A stretch of DNA of 5,048 nucleotides, taken from the NCBI GenBank assembly GCA_016787105.1, contig JAEUVI010000404.1:1-5048 (forward strand), read 5' to 3'. Below the pieces are notes generated by a model, which was given only the letters and a program-made list of their open reading frames with translations, was not told the DNA's origin and searched no databases. Source of the stretch: Chitinophagaceae bacterium. Its GTDB lineage: Bacteria; Bacteroidota; Bacteroidia; Chitinophagales; Chitinophagaceae. Both the position numbers and the translations under genes were made by a program. Below are positions 1-5,048 of the stretch, in pieces (the stretch's first letter is position 1; every line of letters begins with the position of its first letter).

Positions 1-848
1 ACAGCATCTGGCTGAAACTTTTGAATTTCTCCTTTTGACATGAATGACTGGGCATTGCTGGTATAAACATTGTCATCCAGTTTTTCGAGCTTACCATGAT
101 AATAGAGTACCAGGCCAAGACCAAATATTAATCCCAATGAGCCAATAATGCTCCAGAGTATGATTGCAGCACTCGGCGTATTGCCTGCCGATGGATCATA
201 AGGCCAGTTATGAGTATAGCTATACTGTTCCCCGGGCCTTTGCGCTCCACAAACCCATGCGCCCCAAAAGAAAAAAGCCGTCAGGGATCTTATCTCATCT
301 TTGTCTGTGATATATTTTGCCGGTTTAAATGCGCCGGAAAAATTCGGATCAGTAATTTTTTGAGTATAAAATTTCACCAATTCATTCGCGGCAAAAACCT
401 GGGCATCTGTTAAAGTCACACTATTGTTTTCTTTTGAATACCGATTGGTTTTGATTTCTGTTTTCACCTGTTCCGCTATTCCTTTTTTTACCAATTCAAG
501 GTTTGGTCCGGATATTATTTTTGACAAGTAATAATCATTCATATATTGACTGACATAGTGCAGTCCTTCAGCGCTATAATCTGGGCCACGGTTAGCACCA
601 TCGCCAAACATACTCCCGTATTCCATCAAAGCATATTGCTGAAAAACAGCCTGTCCTTTCAACACATCTTCTTTTGAAAATACAGTTTCATTTTTTGAAG
701 AAACATACGAAGCAATAGGCGGAGCTTCGGTATAAGTATGCACGGCGATCATCATTACGCCGGTTCCGCTGATGATAAAAATTACCAGTAATGGCAACCA
801 CCAGTTTTTAGGGTTCAGCAGGTAACTGATAAAACTTTTTTTCCTCAT
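1..848 (-). CDS. norB: Quinol-dependent nitric oxide reductase (qNor), N-terminal part, runs off the left edge
   Basis: This gene reads leftward from an ATG at 846-848 and stays open to the window edge, giving 282 codons. Members of this family reduce NO to N2O in the inner membrane with electrons from quinol, and are usually about 750 aa, so over half is missing here, including the haem/FeB catalytic core. Visible parts: a charged start (MRKK), a first membrane helix at about residues 17-37, then a periplasmic domain with the family signature FxxYxLMxYGSM (69-80) followed by GDGANRGPDYSAE (82-94). A second signature, RPGEQYSYTHNWPYDP, lies at 204-219, ahead of a second helix at about 226-250. 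These are qNor rather than cytochrome-c-linked cNorB features, because the fused cytochrome-like N-terminal domain is present without a CxxCH haem motif. The start is the first ATG of the frame and places MRKK directly before the first helix. No clear Shine-Dalgarno is seen. It is divergent from the pterin synthase/Rrf2 genes and probably under the palindromic operator 25 bp upstream. Confidence 0.92.
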   Translation of the reverse strand, partial: MRKKSFISYLLNPKNWWLPLLVIFIISGTGVMMIAVHTYTEAPPIASYVSSKNETVFSKEDVLKGQAVFQQYALMEYGSMFGDGANRGPDYSAEGLHYVSQYMNDYYLSKIISGPNLELVKKGIAEQVKTEIKTNRYSKENNSVTLTDAQVFAANELVKFYTQKITDPNFSGAFKPAKYITDKDEIRSLTAFFFWGAWVCGAQRPGEQYSYTHNWPYDPSAGNTPSAAIILWSIIGSLGLIFGLGLVLYYHGKLEKLDDNVYTSNAQSFMSKGEIQKFQPDA

Positions 849-860
849 ATAGCAGAATTA

Positions 861-892
861 TTGTGTAAAGATAATAATTAAGGATAAATTTG
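861..892 (+). promoter_or_regulatory. Bacteroidetes-type promoter (TTG / TAnnTTTG) for the pterin synthase-Rrf2 genes
   Basis: A TTG at 861-863 is followed after 21 bases by TAAATTTG at 885-892, an exact match to the Bacteroidetes -7 consensus TAnnTTTG within the usual 17-23 bp spacing to the -33 TTG. Transcription would begin near 899-900 and give a leader of about 110 nt before the ATG at 1012. The -7 element sits exactly at the centre of the 32-bp palindrome, so a bound dimer would block the promoter. This would make the regulator gene downstream autoregulated. Consensus matching only; no start site is known. Confidence 0.5.
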
Positions 893-904
893 TCCTTAAT
901 TATT
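873..904. promoter_or_regulatory. 32-bp near-perfect palindrome, candidate Rrf2/NsrR-type operator
   Basis: The two 16-base arms pair at 15 of 16 positions about a centre between 888 and 889. The only mismatch is T885 against G892. The core reads AAGGA-TAAATTTG-TCCTT. The site lies in the divergent intergenic region, 25 bp from the qNor start and about 107 bp from the pterin synthase start. Rrf2-family dimers such as NsrR and IscR bind AT-rich dyads of roughly this size, and an Rrf2 gene is two genes away, so this is its most likely target. That link is inference. The site is too AT-rich, and lacks the T-tract, to be a convincing terminator, and no converging genes need one here. I found no second copy in the window. 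Confidence 0.7.
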
Positions 905-937
905 TAACGAGGCATTACTCCGCCAATGAGAATAACG

Positions 938-967
938 GGCCATTATCATTAATGATTGTTTATGGCC
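938..967. repeat. Inverted repeat / possible leader hairpin
   Basis: Outer arms GGCCAT (938-943) and ATGGCC (962-967) enclose an exact 12-bp palindrome, ATCATTAATGAT (945-956). The two dyads are offset by 2 bp, so they would form one hairpin with an asymmetric internal loop. If transcription starts near 900, this lies in the leader of the pterin synthase mRNA, 45 bp before the start codon. It could equally be a second protein-binding dyad. No known riboswitch or attenuator was recognised. Confidence 0.3.
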
Positions 968-1011
968 TGGAGTGTTTTATTGTCCTGTACATAATTTTCA
1001 GATAACAATAT

Positions 1012-1446
1012 ATGTTGCAGATTACAAAAATCTTTCACTTTGAAATGGCTCATGCTATCTATGGTTATGAAGGGCCATGTAAGAATATACATGGTCATTC
1101 ATACGAATTGCACGTAACCATATCAGGTATTAAAGAAGACAGCGAATATCTACCTGCACCGGGCTTTATTTTAGACTTTAAAGAATTAAAGAGAATTATA
1201 GTATCAGGTATTATCGAAGTATTCGATCATAAGCTGCTTTTATCGGCTAGTTTTCTAAATAAAAACCCCGGCATGCATTCACAAGAAAATCTTATCGTAT
1301 GGAAGGTAGAACCAACAGCGGAAAACATACTTGTCTATATAAGGAATACAATTGCAAAAAATTTACCGGGAGGCGCACTGTTAACTGCACTAAAATTATA
1401 CGAGACAAAGGATTCTTATGCGGAGTGGGTAAATAGGAAAATTTAG
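1012..1446 (+). CDS. queD: 6-pyruvoyl-tetrahydropterin synthase / QueD family protein
   Basis: A 144-aa protein, the normal size for the single-domain PTPS/QueD fold (usually 115-150 aa). It carries the family's active-site set: zinc ligands H14 (FEMAH), H27 and H29 within C23-x3-HGH, candidate catalytic C23, the D72-H73 pair (FDHKLLL), the PTAEN motif at 101-105, and E131 in LYET, which would anchor the pterin ring. The FILDFKELK stretch (52-60) is also typical. With Cys before the HGH motif it belongs with 6-carboxy-tetrahydropterin synthases (queuosine pathway) or true PTPS, not the PTPS-III type that has Glu there. Substrates in this superfamily derive from 7,8-dihydroneopterin triphosphate. 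No other queuosine genes are nearby; its neighbours are qNor and an Rrf2 regulator, so the symbol is by family only and the cellular role may differ. Start: first ATG of the frame, correctly placed for the N-terminal strand; no clear Shine-Dalgarno. It probably shares a transcript with the Rrf2 gene 35 bp downstream. Confidence 0.88.
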   Translation: MLQITKIFHFEMAHAIYGYEGPCKNIHGHSYELHVTISGIKEDSEYLPAPGFILDFKELKRIIVSGIIEVFDHKLLLSASFLNKNPGMHSQENLIVWKVEPTAENILVYIRNTIAKNLPGGALLTALKLYETKDSYAEWVNRKI

Positions 1447-1481
1447 AAAAAACAAGTAGATTACCTTTTTAAAAATCCTGA

Positions 1482-1925
1482 ATGTTTTCAAAAGCGACTG
1501 AATATGCCCTGCGTGCTACAATCTATATAGCCCAGAAAAGTTCCGATAAAAACAAGCCGGGTATGGCTGAGATTGCAAAAGCTATAGATTCCCCGCAATC
1601 ATTTACAGCTAAAATATTGCAATTGCTTACCAAAAACAATAAAATAGTCAGTTCAGTACGGGGACCTAATGGCGGTTTTTTTCTTACCGATAAAGCAAAA
1701 AAACTACCGGTGCGATCAATACTTGAAGCAATGGGTGAAGATGAAGTACTTGAAAAATGTGTGCTTGGCCTGAAGCAATGTTCAGAAGCTAAACCCTGTC
1801 CGATGCACACTAATTATAAGTTGATAAAAGGACAGTTAATTGATTTGTTCGAAACAAAAAGTATTCAATCACTTGCTGATGAGTTTGAGAATGGGGGCGC
1901 TAAACTTAACAATAGAATAAAATGA
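1482..1925 (+). CDS. Rrf2-family transcriptional regulator (NsrR/IscR-like, probable Fe-S sensor)
   Basis: A 147-aa protein of normal Rrf2 length. Residues 1-18 (MFSKATEYALRATIYIAQ) are the classic Rrf2 opening. A winged helix follows, with the recognition-helix region SPQSFTAKILQLL (37-49) and the wing signature RGPNGGF (60-66). Three cysteines, C93, C100 and C106, lie in the loop before the long dimerisation helix, with CPMH at 106-109. They match the cluster-binding cysteines of NsrR/IscR, although the first gap is six residues instead of five. Such proteins lose or alter an Fe-S cluster on exposure to NO, oxygen or iron limitation and then release their operators. Being next to qNor makes NO the most likely signal (inference). 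Likely targets are the 32-bp palindrome at 873-904 and thus its own transcript and qNor. IscR is less likely because no isc or suf genes are in view. Start chosen because it begins the conserved N-terminus exactly; no Shine-Dalgarno is visible. Confidence 0.93.
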   Translation: MFSKATEYALRATIYIAQKSSDKNKPGMAEIAKAIDSPQSFTAKILQLLTKNNKIVSSVRGPNGGFFLTDKAKKLPVRSILEAMGEDEVLEKCVLGLKQCSEAKPCPMHTNYKLIKGQLIDLFETKSIQSLADEFENGGAKLNNRIK

Positions 1926-1935
1926 ATATGCCTGA

Positions 1936-2103
1936 GAATTTATCTTTGGTAATGTTTCTCATGATTGCATCCGTTTTGAAGAACGGGAATTATTCAATGA
2001 AGACACCGACCCGGATGCGGAAAAAGGTTTGCAGATAAATATGGAAGGACTAAAGAAAATATTATTGGCTATTGGTAATAAGAAAGCGGCTGCGACTTAT
2101 TAG
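1936..2103 (+). pseudogene. Hemerythrin (HHE)-like protein remnant, C-terminal fragment
   Basis: An open stretch of 55 codons lies between an in-frame TGA (1933-1935) and TAG (2101-2103). Its opening reads EFIFGNVSHDCIRFEEREL, then F. This resembles the last iron-ligand helix of bacterial hemerythrin-domain proteins, which typically read H-I-R-F-E-E-R-x-L-F. No start codon precedes the motif, nothing upstream can supply the first three helices because the Rrf2 gene ends 10 bp before, and the ligand His expected before IRFEER is a Cys codon (TGC, 1966-1968). The second half (DTDPDAEKG onward, ending NKKAAATY) is not recognised. The first in-frame ATG is at 2041, after the motif. Best read as the decayed end of a hemerythrin gene that once followed the Rrf2 gene; hemerythrins often accompany NO-response genes. 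The family assignment rests on one short motif. Confidence 0.5.
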
Positions 2104-2246
2104 GTTAGGATATGCAATTTGCCAATGAGAAAATGGAGATTTATTGCTCTTTACAATTAGCAATAGTTGCTATATTTTTCTCACTGCATAAGATTTTATA
2201 AAACGGCAGGTTTAAACAGATATTCAGATAATTTTTTTATCAACAC
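2104..2246. other. Intergenic region before the PQQ dehydrogenase, no gene seen
   Basis: About 140 bp of AT-rich sequence. Weak -7-like matches, TATATTTT (2171-2178) and TAATTTTT (at about 2232-2239), each lack a TTG at normal spacing, so the promoter of the dehydrogenase cannot be placed. No Shine-Dalgarno is visible before the ATG at 2247, which is common in this phylum. Confidence 0.5.
2158..2172. repeat. Short inverted repeat TAGCAA-tag-TTGCTA
   Basis: Exact 6-bp arms around a 3-base centre, followed by TATTTTTC. It could be a weak terminator for the upstream Rrf2 transcript or a binding dyad for the downstream gene. With only two G-C pairs in the stem, neither use is well supported. Confidence 0.25.
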
Positions 2247-4430
2247 ATGAATAAAAGGAACAGTATCTCCACCGCTACTTTTTTATCGACTATCATATTG
2301 CTGACAGCCTGCAATGAACCAGTAAAGAAAGAATACAATAGCTGGGCAGTAACGGGCGGCACTAAAGAGAATATCCGCTATTCATCATTAAATGAGATTG
2401 ATACAGGTAACGTAGATCAATTGCAGGTCGCATGGACTTATTATTCCGAAAAGCAGGATAGCACACGCTATGGCCCGATGCAATGCAACCCGGTTATTGT
2501 TGATAGTGTGCTATATGGTGTTTCACCCAAGCTCAAGCTTTTTGCGATTGATGCGGCTACGGGAAAGGAAATCTGGACATTCAACCCTGCCGATTCGATT
2601 GTAAATAGAAGATGGCACAGGAAAAGTGTAAACATGAACCGCGGGGTTGCATACTGGTCTGAAGGAGATGATAAGCGGATTATTTTCACAGTGGGTCCGG
2701 TTGCTTTCTGCATCAATGCAAAAACAGGTTTGCCGGTACGGAGTTTTGGAGAGGAGGGTGGTATAAGCCTGAGCAATGGACTTGGCCGTGATAGCACTAC
2801 TGTATTCGTAGCGCCTACATCACCCGTTATGATTTATAAAAATCTTTTTATCCTGAGTGGTTTGGTAGGAGATGAAACACCCGGGCATATCCGTGCTTTT
2901 GATGTAAAGACCGGCGAACAGAAATGGATTTTTCACACAATACCTTACCCTGGTGAGCCCGGCTATGAAACATGGGAAGATACACTTGCATATAAGTATA
3001 TGGGTTCTACCAATAGCTGGCCGGGTTTTACATTGGATGAAAAAAGGGGAATTTTATTTGCACCTACCGGCAATCCTACTAATGATTTTTATGGCGGCCA
3101 GAGAAGAGGAGCGGGTTTGTATGGTAATTGTTTACTTGCAATAGATGCGGCTACCGGAAAATTAATCTGGCATTTTCAAACGGTACATCATGATGTATGG
3201 GATATGGATATACCTGCACAACCTGCACTTATAACGGTGATGCACGATGGTAAAAAAATTGATGCGGTGGCGCAAACTACCAAGACAGGATTTGTATTTG
3301 TTTTTGAAAGAGAGACCGGTAAACCCGTGTTTCCAATTGAAGAAAGGCCGGTGCTTACCAATACAGCACTGAAAGAAGAAAAACTATGGGAAACACAGCC
3401 ATTCCCTGTTAAGCCAGCGCCATTCGCAAGACAAACAATAACAGAGAATGATTTAAATACCCTGGTGCCGGATACCTCTTACCAGGATATTCTGAAGCGA
3501 TACAGAACTTACAATGCAGGAAGAATGTTTACGCCACCATCAAAAGAAGGTACGGTCATATTGCCCGGCTATGATGGAGGAGGAGAGTGGGGCGGCCCTT
3601 CCGTAGATCCTGAAACAAATATTTTGTATGTGAATGGGAGTGAGATGGCCTGGATATTAAATATGGTAGAAAATAAACCGGATGTAACAAAAAAGAAAAC
3701 AAACCTGGAGGCCGGAGTAGTATTATATAATCAATACTGTATGAGCTGCCACGGCCCTGAGCGTTTAGGGGCTGGCGATTATCCTTCAATAATAGGTGTG
3801 GAGAAAAAATATAGTCATAAACAATTTTCCGATCTCCTTTCAACTGGCCGGAGAATGATGCCGGGCTTTAATAACCTGTCTGCAGAAGAAAAGAATGCGA
3901 TCGCGTCATTTGTGTTGAACTTGAAAAATGATCAGCAGCAGGAATACAAAGGTCCGGACAAAAAAGAACAGCTGGCGCCAAAGGCACTTTATAGTTCTAC
4001 AGGGTACAATAAGTTTTTGACAAAGGAAGGTTACCCTGCTATCAAACCGCCATGGGGTACATTGAATGCTATCAACCTGAATACGGGCGAATACGAATGG
4101 AAAATTCCTTTCGGAGAATTTGAAGAACTTACAGAAAAGGGAATTCCTGAAACGGGCCGTGAAAATTATGGCGGTCCTGTAACAACCGCAGGAGGCCTGT
4201 TATTTATTGCTGCATCTGAAGATGGATATATGCGTGCATATAATAAACGTACAGGAAAATTGTTATGGAGGGTTAAGCTACCGGCTCCCGGCCTGGCAAC
4301 TCCTGCCGTTTATTCGGTAAAAGGCAAGCAATACGTTGTAATAGCCTGTGGCGGATCGAAATGGGGTGGTAAGTCCAGCGACGCATATGTAGCATTCGCA
4401 TTGCCGGATAAAACAACAGAAAATAATTAA
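2247..4430 (+). CDS. PQQ-dependent glucose/alcohol dehydrogenase lipoprotein with inserted c-type cytochrome domain
   Basis: A 727-aa quinoprotein of the membrane glucose dehydrogenase-like clade, oxidising an aldose or alcohol outside the inner membrane. A lipoprotein signal ends in lipobox LTAC with C22 as the lipidated residue. Propeller blades with W-motifs recur: AIDAATGKEIW (100-110), AFDVKTGEQKW (217-227), AIDAATGKLIW (298-308), AINLNTGEYEW (608-618) and AYNKRTGKLLW (664-674). The stretch HHDVWDMDIPAQP (314-326) and TKTG (345-348) match the E. coli Gcd region holding D466 and K493. The equivalents, D319 and K346, keep the same 27-residue spacing. A cytochrome c domain sits at about 485-560, with haem motif C498-x2-C501-H502 and probable axial M538 in RRMMPGF. 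It lies before the last blades, not at the C-terminus. Electrons would pass from PQQ to this haem and on to a respiratory acceptor. No PQQ biosynthesis genes are visible, so cofactor may be made elsewhere or scavenged. Start: first ATG, giving a good signal peptide. Substrate is uncertain; glucose is a guess from the clade. Confidence 0.92.
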   Translation: MNKRNSISTATFLSTIILLTACNEPVKKEYNSWAVTGGTKENIRYSSLNEIDTGNVDQLQVAWTYYSEKQDSTRYGPMQCNPVIVDSVLYGVSPKLKLFAIDAATGKEIWTFNPADSIVNRRWHRKSVNMNRGVAYWSEGDDKRIIFTVGPVAFCINAKTGLPVRSFGEEGGISLSNGLGRDSTTVFVAPTSPVMIYKNLFILSGLVGDETPGHIRAFDVKTGEQKWIFHTIPYPGEPGYETWEDTLAYKYMGSTNSWPGFTLDEKRGILFAPTGNPTNDFYGGQRRGAGLYGNCLLAIDAATGKLIWHFQTVHHDVWDMDIPAQPALITVMHDGKKIDAVAQTTKTGFVFVFERETGKPVFPIEERPVLTNTALKEEKLWETQPFPVKPAPFARQTITENDLNTLVPDTSYQDILKRYRTYNAGRMFTPPSKEGTVILPGYDGGGEWGGPSVDPETNILYVNGSEMAWILNMVENKPDVTKKKTNLEAGVVLYNQYCMSCHGPERLGAGDYPSIIGVEKKYSHKQFSDLLSTGRRMMPGFNNLSAEEKNAIASFVLNLKNDQQQEYKGPDKKEQLAPKALYSSTGYNKFLTKEGYPAIKPPWGTLNAINLNTGEYEWKIPFGEFEELTEKGIPETGRENYGGPVTTAGGLLFIAASEDGYMRAYNKRTGKLLWRVKLPAPGLATPAVYSVKGKQYVVIACGGSKWGGKSSDAYVAFALPDKTTENN

Positions 4431-4468
4431 TGCTATCTTTTCTGGCAATTCGCAGAATAAATAATACA

Positions 4469-4488
4469 TCACTATAAGCTTGTAGTGA
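4469..4488. repeat. 20-bp palindrome between the dehydrogenase and GH16 genes
   Basis: TCACTA-TAAGCTTG-TAGTGA pairs at 9 of 10 positions about a centre at 4478/4479; the one mismatch is T4475 against G4482, which could still pair as G-U in RNA. It lies 38 bp after the dehydrogenase stop and 15 bp before the GH16 start. It has no T-tract, so it is not a typical intrinsic terminator in the forward direction. Options are an intercistronic mRNA hairpin or an operator for the GH16 gene. The centre TAAGCTTG is one base from the TAnnTTTG -7 consensus, but no TTG lies at normal spacing. Confidence 0.4.
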
Positions 4489-4503
4489 ATTAATATTCGA
4501 AGT

Positions 4504-5048
4504 ATGATATTTTTATTAAAGAGACTATTCCAGTTTGCGGCAATGTCTGCATCAGTATTTTTATTAGGCTGCTCAAAACATACGGCTTCTCAAAAGAATG
4601 TTTTGGAGTGGCATGAAGAATTCAATCAAACAAATTCGTTTGATGAAAAATCGTGGACAAAAATTCCGCGGGGTACCAGTGATTGGGACAAATACATGAG
4701 CAACTATGATTCGCTCTATGCGATACGCGATGGTAAACTGATTCTGCGCGGTATAAAAAATACTAATCAGCCAAATGACACTGCCCGTTACATAACGGGT
4801 GGCCTGTATACAAAAGATAAAGTAAATTTTGGCTTTGGAAGGTTGGAGATAAGGGCAAAACTAAATGGTGCAAGAGGGGCCTGGCCTGCTATCTGGATGC
4901 TGGCGGAAAATAATCAATGGCCCGATGGTGGAGAAATTGATATTATGGAGCGCTTGAATTCCGATTCTATCGCTTATCAAACAATACATACTTACTTTAC
5001 ATATCACCTGAAAATAAAAGAACCGAAGCAGGGATCAACCGGCCCGAT
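4504..5048 (+). CDS. GH16 family endo-beta-glucanase-like lipoprotein, N-terminal part, runs off the right edge
   Basis: Open from the ATG at 4504 to the window end (181 full codons), so the C-terminus is missing. A lipoprotein signal has K6-R7, a hydrophobic stretch and lipobox LLGC with C23 lipidated, so the enzyme is likely on a membrane surface. The GH16 fold begins at LEWHEEF (34-40), as in W-x-DEF of the family. Next come GGLYTKDKVNFGFGRLEIRAKL (split as 99-110 and 111-120), GAWPAIWML (125-133) and the catalytic motif EIDIME (144-149). By family knowledge E144 is the nucleophile, D146 assists and E149 is the acid/base; all are intact. The extra residue in EIDIME (E-x-D-x-x-E) fits laminarinase-type beta-1,3-glucanases better than lichenases, but substrate is not fixed by what is visible. 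An inner ATG at codon 14 would remove the positive residues of the signal, so the first ATG is preferred. It lies 73 bp after the PQQ dehydrogenase, possibly cotranscribed. Confidence 0.93.
   Translation, partial: MIFLLKRLFQFAAMSASVFLLGCSKHTASQKNVLEWHEEFNQTNSFDEKSWTKIPRGTSDWDKYMSNYDSLYAIRDGKLILRGIKNTNQPNDTARYITGGLYTKDKVNFGFGRLEIRAKLNGARGAWPAIWMLAENNQWPDGGEIDIMERLNSDSIAYQTIHTYFTYHLKIKEPKQGSTGP

Noticed and set aside
210..413. Rightward 67-codon open stretch
   Set aside because: It is antisense to the well-supported qNor gene and its translation shows no family features.
866..873. Leftward TATCTTTA as a -7 element for qNor
   Set aside because: One base from consensus, but no -33 TTG at proper spacing, and it would leave a leader of only about 10 nt. 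The qNor promoter is left unplaced.
1466..1475. TTTTTAAAAA palindrome between the pterin synthase and Rrf2 genes
   Set aside because: Simple A/T-run symmetry of 10 bp that does not resemble the 873-904 site; likely compositional.
1523..1810. Leftward 95-codon open stretch
   Set aside because: Lies entirely antisense to the Rrf2 gene, whose conserved motifs explain the DNA.
1941..1948. TATCTTTG, an exact TAnnTTTG match
   Set aside because: No TTG lies 17-23 bp upstream and it falls in the hemerythrin-like coding remnant; probably chance.
1928..2035. Rightward ATG-started frame overlapping the hemerythrin-like fragment
   Set aside because: The translation shows no family features, while the neighbouring frame carries the recognisable FEERELF motif.
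2112..2201. 29-codon ORF from an ATG, hydrophobic second half
   Set aside because: Considered as a small membrane protein, but it has no ribosome site or promoter, overlaps the 2158-2172 inverted repeat, and is short enough to be chance.
2468..2797. Leftward 109-codon open stretch
   Set aside because: Antisense shadow of the PQQ dehydrogenase; low-complexity translation with no recognisable motif.
2953..3144. Rightward 63-codon open stretch
   Set aside because: Alternative frame inside the PQQ dehydrogenase propeller region; no supporting features.
3556..3843. Leftward 95-codon open stretch
   Set aside because: Antisense to the haem-domain region of the PQQ dehydrogenase.
4278..4472. Leftward 64-codon open stretch over the end of the dehydrogenase gene
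   Set aside because: Mostly antisense to conserved coding sequence; the Cys-rich translation matches nothing I recognise.
1..5048. CRISPR arrays, tRNA/rRNA genes, insertion sequences, phage or defence genes
   Set aside because: I looked for regularly spaced repeats, transposase motifs and RNA gene signatures and saw none.

Overview
The window looks like the chromosome of a Bacteroidetes bacterium, probably near the Chitinophagaceae. This rests on AT-rich intergenic DNA, weak or absent Shine-Dalgarno sequences, a TTG/TAnnTTTG-type promoter, two lipoprotein signal peptides, and the character of the proteins (qNor, a Bacteroidetes-style Rrf2 protein, a haem-containing PQQ dehydrogenase lipoprotein and a GH16 lipoprotein). 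The taxonomic call is inference; no rRNA or marker gene is present.

Left part (1-2103): a probable nitric-oxide response locus. The N-terminal 282 codons of a quinol-dependent nitric oxide reductase (qNor) run leftward off the window edge. Divergent from it are a QueD/6-pyruvoyl-tetrahydropterin synthase homologue and, 35 bp further on, an Rrf2-family regulator with three cysteines suited to an Fe-S cluster. The divergent intergenic region holds a 32-bp near-perfect palindrome (873-904), the best candidate operator for the Rrf2 protein. A rightward Bacteroidetes-type -7 element lies at its centre. Directly after the Rrf2 gene is a start-less remnant that resembles the C-terminal part of a hemerythrin (HHE) protein, another family common in NO and oxygen handling.

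Middle (2104-2246): about 140 bp of apparently non-coding DNA with one small inverted repeat.

Right part (2247-5048): a periplasmic or outer-membrane sugar-oxidation pair. A 727-aa PQQ-dependent dehydrogenase lipoprotein, with a c-type haem domain inserted inside the propeller, is followed after 73 bp by the start of a GH16 endo-beta-glucanase-like lipoprotein that runs off the right edge. A plausible joint role is glucan cleavage outside the inner membrane and direct oxidation of the released aldose, with electrons passing through the haem to the respiratory chain.

The two edge genes (qNor and GH16) are open at the window ends. The most unusual points are the regulatory palindrome with its embedded promoter, the pterin-synthase/Rrf2/qNor grouping, and the decayed hemerythrin fragment.
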